Shown one piece after another: positions 1 through 9,472 of a DNA stretch of 64,000 nt (the stretch's first letter is position 1; each line of letters opens with the position of its first letter). Under the pieces are notes generated by a model. It searched no databases. It was not told where the DNA came from and saw nothing but the letters and a program-made list of their open reading frames with translations. Location of the stretch: contig JAHQWG010000016.1 of NCBI GenBank assembly GCA_029856045.1, positions 375,921 through 439,920 on the forward strand, given 5' to 3'. A program made the position numbers and the translations under genes. Origin of the DNA: Promethearchaeia archaeon (lineage in GTDB: Archaea > Asgardarchaeota > Lokiarchaeia > Sigyniarchaeales > SOKP01).

Positions 1-8
1 TGGTAAAA

Positions 9-635
9 ATGGTCCAAGAAAAAATAACTGTTGAAGATGGAATTACTTTAATTAAATTTGCTCGAGAAAATATTGAAACATATTTAAGAACTTCTAAAAA
101 AATTATTCCAGATGAAAGCATTGAAAAAAAATATTCCGGGAAATATGGTGTCTTTGTTACTCTGAATAAATTGGAGGCTAATGAAAAAAGGCTTAGGGGT
201 TGTATTGGGTATCCCGAGCCTATTTTTCCACTTATAAAAGCAATTCACGATGTTTCGATTTCTTCGGCAATTGAAGATCCCCGTTTTCCCAATGTTACTC
301 TCGAAGAAATGGGTAACATCGTAATAGAATTAACTGTATTAACTCCTCCCGAATTGATAGAAGTTAATGAACCTAATGAATACTTGGAAAAAATTAAAAT
401 AGGAAGAGATGGTTTGATTGTTGAGCATGGAATGCGAAGAGGATTGCTTTTACCCCAAGTTCCCGTAGATGATGGAAGAAATTGGGATGTAAAAACATTT
501 CTTGAACATACCTGTATGAAAGCATGGCTTCCAACGGATTCTTGGAAAAATAAAGATACTAAAATTTACAAATTTGAGGGAATTATTTTTGAAGAACTCA
601 CTCCTCGAGGTAAAATCATTTTAAAAGTAATTTAA
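9..635 (+). CDS. AMMECR1-domain protein
   Basis: 208 aa ORF; LRGCIGYPEP and SSAIEDPRFPNVTLEE blocks typical of the AMMECR1 family. Confidence 0.92.
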   Translation: MVQEKITVEDGITLIKFARENIETYLRTSKKIIPDESIEKKYSGKYGVFVTLNKLEANEKRLRGCIGYPEPIFPLIKAIHDVSISSAIEDPRFPNVTLEEMGNIVIELTVLTPPELIEVNEPNEYLEKIKIGRDGLIVEHGMRRGLLLPQVPVDDGRNWDVKTFLEHTCMKAWLPTDSWKNKDTKIYKFEGIIFEELTPRGKIILKVI

Positions 636-1009
636 TCTTTTTTAATTACAATATCATTAATTCCTAACCACTTTTTGGCTTCATCAAGAGTCGTAACAAT
701 CTTCCTTTTCGGAGATGCCGCCTTTTCTAATAAATATTGAAATTCAACATCTAAAGGTGGATTATCAGTAATAACAAAGGCTGATTTTTCCAATCTTTTA
801 TTATTTTCTTTTAATAAATCTAAAATAATATTTATTGAATTACCATCCAATAAATTGGCGTCACTAATATCTACAAGAAAACGGAACTTTTTCAATCTTT
901 TTGTTTGCTCTTTAAAATCATTTACAAATCTTTTAGCTTCAACAGGTGGAAATTTCCCAATTGTTTTTAGATAAAAACAATTTTCACTCATTTTCTCCAA
1001 TTGATACAA
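632..1009 (-). CDS. STAS/SpoIIAA-like small protein
   Basis: 125 aa; alternating strand/helix pattern with FRFLVDISDANLLDG; STAS-like by pattern only. Confidence 0.5.
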   Translation of the reverse strand: MYQLEKMSENCFYLKTIGKFPPVEAKRFVNDFKEQTKRLKKFRFLVDISDANLLDGNSINIILDLLKENNKRLEKSAFVITDNPPLDVEFQYLLEKAASPKRKIVTTLDEAKKWLGINDIVIKKD

Positions 1010-1056
1010 AAATAATCACCTATTATTTTTATTAGTATAATCATTTTTATATAATT

Positions 1057-1449
1057 ATGCCAATCATTTCACTTCAGTTAGACGAAGATTTATTGGATCG
1101 TTTTAATAAGGTTAAAAATAAGCGTGGATATACATCAAAGAGTAAGGCTATAAGAGATTCCATTATTGAATTTATTGATAACTATGAAAAATTTGACGAT
1201 CTAAAGGGGTATAAGATGATGACCATAAATCTTATTTATCCAATAGAAGTTGGATTATTATCTGAGGTATCTGAGATATGCGATAAATACAGAAGTTTAA
1301 TTAAAACAATGATGGATTGGAGGATAGCTTCAAAAAAAATTGAAATCATCTTAACTGTCGGAGAAGTTGATACAATTAAAGATTTTTATAATGAACTTAT
1401 AAGAATTAAAGATATAACCTCAACAATACATGAAATAATAATTGAATAA
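1057..1449 (+). CDS. Ribbon-helix-helix (NikR/CopG-like) transcriptional regulator
   Basis: N-term ISLQLDEDLLDRFNKVKNKRGYTSKSKAIRDSIIEFI is RHH-like; C-term ACT-like domain as in NikR. Confidence 0.75.
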   Translation: MPIISLQLDEDLLDRFNKVKNKRGYTSKSKAIRDSIIEFIDNYEKFDDLKGYKMMTINLIYPIEVGLLSEVSEICDKYRSLIKTMMDWRIASKKIEIILTVGEVDTIKDFYNELIRIKDITSTIHEIIIE

Positions 1450-1453
1450 TCTT

Positions 1454-2305
1454 TTAAATAAACTTTAAAGAGAAATCTACGTGTTTATGAGGAAACTGAG
1501 TTAAAGCTCCTAAACTTATTATATCCACTCCAGTTTTGACGTAATCTTCAATATTTTCCTTATTGATCGACCCAGAAGCTTCTAATAAAACCTTCTTTCT
1601 TAAACCCTCCATTTCTAATGCTTTTATCGCTTCTTCAATCTCTGCTGGTTTCATGTTATCTAACATTATAATATCTGCTCCATTTTTTGCAGCAATTAAA
1701 ATATCTTCAATGTTTTCTACTTCAATTTCAATCTTTTTGGTAAAACTTGCTAATTCACGAGCTTTTTTAAGAATTTTCTTAATATCACCTGAAAAATATT
1801 TTAGATGAGTATCTTTAATCAAAATCATATCATCAAGATTCCAGCGATGAGTCTCCCCTCCTCCTAATTTTACAGCCCTCTTTTCAAAAATTCTAAAATA
1901 TGGAGTCGTTTTTCTAGTACAAGCAATTCTTATATGTTTATTTATTTTCTTGGTTATATTAACAAGATCTCTTGTTGATGATGTGATAGCACTCATGCGT
2001 GTTAAAAGATTTAATGACGTTCTTTCACCAAATAAAACATCATGAACATTTCCAGACAATTCACAAATTATATCATTCTCAACAACTTTATCTCCATCTT
2101 TTTTAAATGTTGTAATTTTAACATTTAAAAATTCAAATAAAATCTCAATCTCTTTTAATCCCGATATATATCCTAAACTTTTAGCAATAATTTTGGCTTT
2201 AATTTCCTTATCATCTGGAATCATTTCTGAAGAAATATCTTGAAATAAGCAATCTTCTTCTAGAAATTCTTGAATTTTTTTTCTAATTATTATTTTGTTC
2301 ATCAT
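1454..2305 (-). CDS. nadC: Nicotinate-nucleotide pyrophosphorylase (QPRTase)
   Basis: 283 aa; ERTSLNLLTRMSAITSSTR, CTRKTTP, KLGGGETHRWNLDDMILIKDTH, DIIMLDNM and LEASGSI motifs of NadC. Confidence 0.9.
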   Translation of the reverse strand: MMNKIIIRKKIQEFLEEDCLFQDISSEMIPDDKEIKAKIIAKSLGYISGLKEIEILFEFLNVKITTFKKDGDKVVENDIICELSGNVHDVLFGERTSLNLLTRMSAITSSTRDLVNITKKINKHIRIACTRKTTPYFRIFEKRAVKLGGGETHRWNLDDMILIKDTHLKYFSGDIKKILKKARELASFTKKIEIEVENIEDILIAAKNGADIIMLDNMKPAEIEEAIKALEMEGLRKKVLLEASGSINKENIEDYVKTGVDIISLGALTQFPHKHVDFSLKFI

Positions 2306-2380
2306 AATTCCACATATAGAATCTTATTGTAGATTTGTTAATCACTAATCTTTTAAAAACATTCAGAGATATTTTAGTTT

Positions 2381-3037
2381 ATGCTTAAAGAAATAAAAAT
2401 TCCTGTACCTAATACAAATATTAATCTTGAGACTGAATTTTTTAACCCAGATAATGATAAAGTAAATATATGCGTTCTTCTAGCTCATCCCCACAGCTTA
2501 TATGGAGGAAACATGTCAAACAATGTTATATCTTCTCTTTTTTCCACATTTTCTAATGAAAATATTCCAACTTTAAGATTCAATTTTAGAGGAGTGGGAA
2601 AATCTACAGGATCTTATGGTCAAGATATAGGAGAGCAAGAAGACATTAGAACATGTATAAAATTTTTAATTGAAAAAGAAGAATTTGAAAAAATCTTCAT
2701 TGTTGGGTATTCTTATGGGGCTGCAATTGGATGTTCACAAGTTAATACTTTTAAAAATATTATGGGATATGTTGCCATTGCATTTCCGTTTGATTTATTT
2801 ATTATGTTCAAAAATTTAGCTCAAACTTCTAAACCGAAGTTATTCATTCAAGGTAATATGGATAATATCGCAAATTTTCGCAATTTTTTAAAACACTTTA
2901 AGGATATGAAACCACCTAAGGAATATAAAATAATAAATAATGCAGACCACTTTTTCTGGGGATTTGAAAACCAAGTATCCAAATTTGCATTTGATTTTGT
3001 AAAGAAAATAGAGAATATAAGAAAAAGAATAATATAA
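2381..3037 (+). CDS. Alpha/beta hydrolase
   Basis: RFNFRGVGKSTGSYG, GYSYGAAIG nucleophile elbow, NNADHFFWG His region. Confidence 0.85.
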   Translation: MLKEIKIPVPNTNINLETEFFNPDNDKVNICVLLAHPHSLYGGNMSNNVISSLFSTFSNENIPTLRFNFRGVGKSTGSYGQDIGEQEDIRTCIKFLIEKEEFEKIFIVGYSYGAAIGCSQVNTFKNIMGYVAIAFPFDLFIMFKNLAQTSKPKLFIQGNMDNIANFRNFLKHFKDMKPPKEYKIINNADHFFWGFENQVSKFAFDFVKKIENIRKRII

Positions 3038-3049
3038 ATTTGAAGATAA

Positions 3050-3466
3050 TTAAATACTTGCAAGACTTTTTAATTCTGGTAGGGCGTTTTCTTCTGCCCA
3101 GTCAAGTAATTGGTCATAATATTTCTCAATCTCTTGAGATTCGGGAACGGGCGCAAGAACTGCTAAAATAAATAGTGTTTTTTCTATTTCAATATTACGA
3201 CAGATTATTAAAAATTCCTTAAAAAGAACTTTAATTGATTCCAACTCGGAATTGAGTGATAATTCTTCCCCTACTTTACTTGCAGTATCACTAAGAAGAC
3301 TTCCCATGGCTGCAACAACAGCTTCATCTACATCGGGTTCTCTCTGAGATGCGAGGACTAAACCCGCTGATGTGCTAAATAAAGAAGCTCTAAATCCAGC
3401 ATTTTCATTTAATTCTTTTAATATAAGATCTAAACGACCCGGAATTTCTAAAACCTCTATTCTCAT
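3050..3466 (-). CDS. Roadblock/LC7-like domain protein
   Basis: 138 aa; ILKELNENAGFRASLFSTSAGLVLASQ...VAAMGSLLSDTASKVGEEL resembles roadblock/MglB fold proteins. Confidence 0.7.
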   Translation of the reverse strand: MRIEVLEIPGRLDLILKELNENAGFRASLFSTSAGLVLASQREPDVDEAVVAAMGSLLSDTASKVGEELSLNSELESIKVLFKEFLIICRNIEIEKTLFILAVLAPVPESQEIEKYYDQLLDWAEENALPELKSLASI

Positions 3467-3546
3467 TTAATTTGTTAAAATTTTTACGATATTAATTATA
3501 TGTATTTAACAATTATATAAGTTTTTATATACTTATTGTGTAAATT

Positions 3547-4080
3547 CTATTTTTTTTTCTTAAAAGGTAATGAAATTAAATAGGCAGATGCTAACCCATT
3601 TTCAATATTTAAAATAATTAGTGTTGGTTTAGCGACTGGTTCTTGAAATCCTGGTTTTTTTGGTGGTGCTCGAGGATAAGCAATAGAACCAGGATTTAAT
3701 ATCATGCATTTTGATTCCAACCCTTTAATGGAAGGAATATGAGTATGTCCGGTTATTAATATATTAAGATTCCTACTTTCAATATATTGATCTAATTCAT
3801 TTATAGGGATCTCATGAATTATCCCAATCCTTTGTCCTTCAACCTCGAGCAATTTTTCCTTGGGTAATTCTTTAATTTTATCCATATTACTTGCTACACA
3901 ATGAACTGGGGCAATCTCTTTTAATCGCTCTAAAAATAATTCAGTAACTACATCTCCTGCGTGAATAATCACATCCACGTTTGATAAATATCTTCCCAAT
4001 ACATTAATAAAATTATCAATTTTTTTAGGATCCCATGTTTCTTCTACATGCGTATCAGAGATTATTCCAAATTTTACCAA
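3547..4080 (-). CDS. YfcE/MJ0936-like metallophosphoesterase
   Basis: GIISDTHVEE, IHAGDVV, GHTHIPS, LNPGSIAYPR motifs. Confidence 0.9.
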   Translation of the reverse strand: MVKFGIISDTHVEETWDPKKIDNFINVLGRYLSNVDVIIHAGDVVTELFLERLKEIAPVHCVASNMDKIKELPKEKLLEVEGQRIGIIHEIPINELDQYIESRNLNILITGHTHIPSIKGLESKCMILNPGSIAYPRAPPKKPGFQEPVAKPTLIILNIENGLASAYLISLPFKKKK

Positions 4081-4117
4081 AATTAACCATTTTTTTTTGA
4101 ACTATTCCTTTTTTATC

Positions 4118-5173
4118 CTAAATAATAAATAGGAAACTCATCAACCAGATTATTAGAATAACTATAATATCAAAAATAATTCTAACATTTCTATCCATTT
4201 TTGTCTCATCTAATTTTTGGTTTTTATTAAAATAATTTTTAATATCTTTAAAAATATAATTAATTCCCTTTTTAACACGAGAAAACTGAAAAATACCAAA
4301 AATAATTCCAATAACTATTAATGGCATATATAGAAGAAGTAATAAATCAAAAAATGATCCACCTCGGATGAAATACCATAAAGTAACGGCTGCAATAATA
4401 TTTGATATAGTATGAGCAAAAATTAATGGAAAAAGCCATTTTTTACGAGTAAGAAAAGATGCAGTAATAAAACCAATAATTGTGGCAATAATTCCCCAAA
4501 AAATCGGATAGAGTGGGTTATGTCCAGGAAAATTAGGAGAAAATATATACGCGAAGTGACTTAAGCCAAAAAAAATAGAGGAAATTATAATAGCGGAAAA
4601 TTTACCAAGATATTGTTCTCCACGATTAATGAAAAGACCACGATAGATCCACTCTTCTTTAAAAGATGAGAGAAATTGTATAATTATTGCTGAAATGAGA
4701 AAAATAAATACTTCTTCACCTAAATATGAACCAAGTGTATTATTAAAAATAACATCCGATTCAAATTCTAAATAACCGGGAAGTAAATAACTGAATAAAC
4801 TGAATGGAATATATACAATAAAAAGTAATAAGAAACCCCATAGTAGTTGATATTTAAAATTCCTTTTTTTAATCTTTAGCAATAATAATTGTTGTTTTGA
4901 GGAGGATATATCAGATTCTACAATTAATTTTTGTTGTTTTGGCTGTAAAATAATATTGACTACAAATAAAAATATTGGAACTGCGATTAAAGCTGCAACT
5001 AATTTGAATAAATGATAGAAATAGGTGTCAATTAATGTGGATGTTTGAAATAATGATCTTATTGCATTAAAAATAAAGTTAAAGATTGTAATTCCTATAA
5101 AAACAATAAATAATTCGATTAAAAAATAAATTCTATTATTAAGAATTTCAATTCTTCTATTAGTTTCGGTCAA
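4118..5173 (-). CDS. CPBP-family intramembrane metalloprotease (CAAX protease-like)
   Basis: multi-TM; EEWIYRGL (EExxxR), FFGLSHFAY (FxxxH), FAHTISN (HxxxN). Confidence 0.88.
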   Translation of the reverse strand: MTETNRRIEILNNRIYFLIELFIVFIGITIFNFIFNAIRSLFQTSTLIDTYFYHLFKLVAALIAVPIFLFVVNIILQPKQQKLIVESDISSSKQQLLLLKIKKRNFKYQLLWGFLLLFIVYIPFSLFSYLLPGYLEFESDVIFNNTLGSYLGEEVFIFLISAIIIQFLSSFKEEWIYRGLFINRGEQYLGKFSAIIISSIFFGLSHFAYIFSPNFPGHNPLYPIFWGIIATIIGFITASFLTRKKWLFPLIFAHTISNIIAAVTLWYFIRGGSFFDLLLLLYMPLIVIGIIFGIFQFSRVKKGINYIFKDIKNYFNKNQKLDETKMDRNVRIIFDIIVILIIWLMSFLFII

Positions 5174-5315
5174 TATGGGTTCTATCTTAAATTAATTTTA
5201 ATTAATTCTATTATATATTAGGTATTTTTTATCTATTTAGATTCGTATTTAAAGATAGAGTTATACAATAAGAGAAAAAAGAGGATTTAATATTTTTAAC
5301 TATTTCGAATTATTT

Positions 5316-5945
5316 TTACCTTTTAAGAGTTAAAATTCCATTCTCAATAAACCACGCTAAGTTTCCAAAGAGAAATAACCATTCTGCAAAACTTTGAAAT
5401 TCCGGACATAATCCAGGATTTATCTTGTTTAAAATCAATAATATTAGATATAAAGCAAAAAGAAATGCTACTATAAGGTTCGAAATTGCTTGTAGTTTTG
5501 AAAATTCTGGAATTTTGAATTCTAAGATTGCATATATTATTAGATATAATATTCCCGTAAAAAAGAAAACATATTCTGAGTTTAAATGCATATCTGGAGA
5601 ATCAATTTTGTTGAATATTGCTAATAAAATCATGCTAAATGCTGAAACGGAGCCTAAAATAAAACATAGCCAAGTCCCCTTAGTATTTGCACCTTTATTT
5701 TGTAAATAACGAGTAAAATCTATGAAGAAAATAATCACAAAAAAACCTGTAATAATCCAGCAAATATTAAATATTATGTAATTAATGTTAGTTGGGGCTC
5801 CCATATCGCTGATGTGATGAATAAATAAGCTAAAATTAGGTTCTACTACTATGGCAGTAATAAGTCCTATTAGAAAAATTGTTACCCCTATAAATACAAA
5901 ATAACCTCCATGAAATTTTTTGAAAAAATTGTCAATCCTTTCCAT
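5316..5945 (-). CDS. DUF998-like multi-TM protein
   Basis: 209 aa, about 6 TM; ISDMGAP...IIFNICWIITG pattern shared with ORF 61540..62172. Confidence 0.65.
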   Translation of the reverse strand: MERIDNFFKKFHGGYFVFIGVTIFLIGLITAIVVEPNFSLFIHHISDMGAPTNINYIIFNICWIITGFFVIIFFIDFTRYLQNKGANTKGTWLCFILGSVSAFSMILLAIFNKIDSPDMHLNSEYVFFFTGILYLIIYAILEFKIPEFSKLQAISNLIVAFLFALYLILLILNKINPGLCPEFQSFAEWLFLFGNLAWFIENGILTLKR

Positions 5946-6085
5946 TATATTTCACTTTTTCTTAAAATATTTTAAATATAATTCATCTCCATAGGTATTT
6001 AATATTTCATTATTAGATTTTGAAATTTACTTTTAAAAAAAGTATTCAACAATAAAATTTGATATTATGAATGATAATCTAAAAA

Positions 6086-7279
6086 TTAGATTTGTTCGTA
6101 ATGAAAATCTCCATAAGGAGAAATTATCTCTAAATTATTACGTTCTTTTACCTTTTCGCAATGACCAATAATCTTTGCATCTATTCCAAAACCCTTGGAT
6201 ATTTTTATAATATTTTCAGCTGAATCCTGATCAGTCATTATTTCCAGACGATGTCCCATATTGAAAACTTGAAACATTTCTTTCCAGCTAGCATTTGATG
6301 AATCTTGTATTATTTTAAAAATCGGAGGAACTTCAAATAAGTCATTTTTTATGTATTTTATACTTTTTCCAAAATTAAGGCACTTAGTTTGCCCCCCACC
6401 TGTATTATGGATAATACCGTGAATTTTTTCTCTATTGTTATGAAATACATCTAATAGAATTGGCGTATAAGTTCTCGTAGGAGATAAAAGAGCTCTCCCA
6501 ATTGATATAGGTAATCCATCAACTTTATCACTTATCTTATATTTTCCGAAAAAAACACTATTCTCATCCATTTTTTCGTCGTAACATTCAGGATATTTAT
6601 CATAATATTCATGGTTCAACGTTCCGTGTCTTGCGAGGGTCAATCCATTACTACCAATACCACTATTATATTCTTTTTCGTAATTGCATTTTCCATAACT
6701 GGCTAATCCAACAATATAATCATTGTGTTGAATATTACTTGCATCAATTACATCCTTTTTTCTCAAAGTAGTAAAAACGGTAACACTTACAACCAAGGTT
6801 TTTATGATATCCCCTATATCTTCAGTTTCTCCACCACATGTAATAATGGGTAGTCCAAATGTTGTCAATTTTCGAGAAAAATTTTCTATCTCGTTAATTA
6901 ATGTTGAAAGGATTTGACCAGTAATTAATTTTTTATTTCGTCCAATTGTATTTGATAATATGATTTTATCATTTACTCCCACGCATAATAAGTCATCAAT
7001 ATTCATAACTATTGCATCTTGGACTACATCTTTAAAAACGGAAATATCCCCTGTCTCTTTATAATATAGATACGCAAGATTTGCTTTTGTTCCAGCACTA
7101 TCTGAATGAAATATCGAACAATAATCTTCTCTACCAGCAATATCCTCTACTATTTTGCAAAAAGCTCCAGGATATAAACCCTTATCAATATCTTTTATTG
7201 CTTGGTGCAGTTCTTTTTTTTCAGCTGAAACTCCCAGTTTCGAATAAATACTCGGCTCTTTATCGTCCATATTCATCAA
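6086..7279 (-). CDS. purM: Phosphoribosylformylglycinamidine cyclo-ligase (AIR synthase), Bacteroidota-like form
   Basis: HSDSAGTKANLAYLYYKETGD, DAIVMNIDDLLCVG, ITCGGETEDIGDI, GLASYG...GSNGLT. Confidence 0.85.
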   Translation of the reverse strand: MMNMDDKEPSIYSKLGVSAEKKELHQAIKDIDKGLYPGAFCKIVEDIAGREDYCSIFHSDSAGTKANLAYLYYKETGDISVFKDVVQDAIVMNIDDLLCVGVNDKIILSNTIGRNKKLITGQILSTLINEIENFSRKLTTFGLPIITCGGETEDIGDIIKTLVVSVTVFTTLRKKDVIDASNIQHNDYIVGLASYGKCNYEKEYNSGIGSNGLTLARHGTLNHEYYDKYPECYDEKMDENSVFFGKYKISDKVDGLPISIGRALLSPTRTYTPILLDVFHNNREKIHGIIHNTGGGQTKCLNFGKSIKYIKNDLFEVPPIFKIIQDSSNASWKEMFQVFNMGHRLEIMTDQDSAENIIKISKGFGIDAKIIGHCEKVKERNNLEIISPYGDFHYEQI

Positions 7280-7297
7280 ATGTTTTATTGACTAAAT

Positions 7298-8650
7298 TTA
7301 TTTTGTGATCTTATACTTTTCTCTTAAATATTTTATGAGTTTTTCAACTTGGGTTATGGCAGTTCCTAAATATTTTTCTGGAGTTAATAATTCATCCAAT
7401 TCTTTATTTGAAAATTTTGATTTTACTTCATGAATTTCCATGAAGACTTCTTTAAGTGATTTATCCTCTTTTCTCGCTTTAATAATCATTTTTCTTAACA
7501 ATTCATGAGCATCTTGCCTTCCAATTCCTCTTTTAACAAGTTCAACCATTATCCTTTCTGCTAATATGGCACCCCTTGTTAAATGAAGGTTTTTTTTAAT
7601 ATTTTGTTCATTTATTTCCAAATTTCTTAAATTCTGTTCCAATTGGGAAAGAACAAAATCTAAAAAGATGAAGTTTTCAGGGATTATTACTCTTTCTGAG
7701 GCAGAATTTGTCATATCCCTCTCATCCTCTAATACCATATTATCTAATGCAACAATCGCATTAGATTTAATTACCCTTCCCAAACTACATATTCTTTCAG
7801 ATTTATAAGGGTTCCGCTTATGTGGCATTGTAGAGCTCCCAACTTGTGTATCTTTCTTGAATGGTTCATACATTTCTCCAATTTCAGTTCTCTGGAGGAT
7901 TCTAAATTCTCTTGCAATTTTACTACAAGTACCTGCTATTAATGCAGTTAGTAATATGGCTTCAGCGATTCTATCTCTCTGTATAACTTGATTTGCAATT
8001 AACACCGGGTTTAGTTTTAATTGTTGCATAACTTCTTGTTGTATTTCAAATCCTTTATCTCCAAAACTTGCCATTGTTCCAACTGCACCAGACATCTTTC
8101 CATATTGAATTCTCTCTCTCACTTGTTTAAGACGATCTAAATGCCTACTAAATTCATAAGCCCAAATCCCAAATCTCATACCGAATGTAGTTGGTGTAGC
8201 ATGTTGGCCGTGAGTTCGACCTATACAAATTAATTCTTTTTTCTGTTCTGCAAGATTTGTTAAAGTTTTTAAAATTTTCAAAATTGATTCTTCCAAATAA
8301 TTTAATGCTTCTTTTATTTGAAGGGCTGTTGCAGTATCCTCTGTATCATAACTAGTAGCACCTAAATGGATATAATTTCCGGCATTCCCTTCACACTGTT
8401 CTTCAAGTGCTTTAACCATTGCCATTAGATCATGATGAATCTCTTTATCAATTTCTTTAACTCTCTCAACCTTTACAAATTGAATCTTGGCTTTACGTTC
8501 AATTTCCTCTGCTGCATTGGCTGGAATATTTCCTAATTTTGCATGAGCTTTAGCTAACGCAGCCTCCACTTTTAACCAATATTGCAATTTACTTTCTTCA
8601 CTAAAGATTTGTGATATTGGTGTATTATATCGAATGAATGGATTTTCCAT
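7298..8650 (-). CDS. purB: Adenylosuccinate lyase
   Basis: 450 aa; IHLGATSYDTEDTATALQ, GRTHGQHATPTTFG, GSSTMPHKRNP signature. Confidence 0.95.
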   Translation of the reverse strand: MENPFIRYNTPISQIFSEESKLQYWLKVEAALAKAHAKLGNIPANAAEEIERKAKIQFVKVERVKEIDKEIHHDLMAMVKALEEQCEGNAGNYIHLGATSYDTEDTATALQIKEALNYLEESILKILKTLTNLAEQKKELICIGRTHGQHATPTTFGMRFGIWAYEFSRHLDRLKQVRERIQYGKMSGAVGTMASFGDKGFEIQQEVMQQLKLNPVLIANQVIQRDRIAEAILLTALIAGTCSKIAREFRILQRTEIGEMYEPFKKDTQVGSSTMPHKRNPYKSERICSLGRVIKSNAIVALDNMVLEDERDMTNSASERVIIPENFIFLDFVLSQLEQNLRNLEINEQNIKKNLHLTRGAILAERIMVELVKRGIGRQDAHELLRKMIIKARKEDKSLKEVFMEIHEVKSKFSNKELDELLTPEKYLGTAITQVEKLIKYLREKYKITK

Positions 8651-8818
8651 TTTATTTCCACGAAAAATTTCTATTTTTCTTTTAATTTAATTAAATATTA
8701 CGCTTTAAAAAAAATGATAATTATTTACGTCGTAATAACTTAATAAATATTTTAATTCGAATTTAGATTATATTTTATAAGAAGTTATGAAAATATTAAA
8801 GGAAAATGGTTAAGGGAG

Positions 8819-9472
8819 TTGCCTAAGAAAGAACTTAAAAAAATGAAAATTGACGAGATAACTCAATATTTCATGAATAAAACTACAAAACAAAATATGA
8901 AACTTATTAGAGCAATTGATCACCTTATCATTGAGAATTTTGAAGAGTTTGAAAAAGATTTAAAATACGTTATTGAGAACAAAAAAGAAGAAGAAATTAA
9001 GAGAGTATTTGAATCAAAAATCTGGAAAAGCAAGATGATGTTCTCTAAAGCAGATAGAGTATTAGTATTTAATAGAATTAATAAAATTAGAGACCTGGGC
9101 GAGATTTTAGCACGAAAAATGCTTCTTTACCGAGTTGTATTTCCAGATGAGCAATTTAAGAATAATATAAAAGAAATTCTTGAATTACTAAAAACCGTCT
9201 TTCTTGATTTAGCTTCAGCCGTAAAATCGATTGGAAAAGATTTAGAACATTCATATGAAGTGTCTCAAAAAATAAAAAATGAACATTTAGACCTTAGGAA
9301 TAAGGCATGGGAACTTTTAAGTAATTTATATAATTATGAAATGGATTTTATCAGTCGAACATTTTTATATTTAAAGGATTTAATTGAGGGTATCGTATTT
9401 TTAGCTGATGAGGCAGAAAATTTCGCAGGATATCTGCAATTTTTAGCAACTAAATACTTAATTTTTGAATAA
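8819..9472 (+). CDS. PhoU-related DUF47 family protein (TTG start, or internal ATG at about 8842)
   Basis: alpha-helical ORF directly upstream of and overlapping the PiT transporter; DUF47-like coiled pattern. Confidence 0.6.
   Translation: MPKKELKKMKIDEITQYFMNKTTKQNMKLIRAIDHLIIENFEEFEKDLKYVIENKKEEEIKRVFESKIWKSKMMFSKADRVLVFNRINKIRDLGEILARKMLLYRVVFPDEQFKNNIKEILELLKTVFLDLASAVKSIGKDLEHSYEVSQKIKNEHLDLRNKAWELLSNLYNYEMDFISRTFLYLKDLIEGIVFLADEAENFAGYLQFLATKYLIFE

Noticed and set aside
1563-1808. ORF on + strand inside nadC
   Set aside because: Antisense shadow of a well-supported gene; no recognisable domain.
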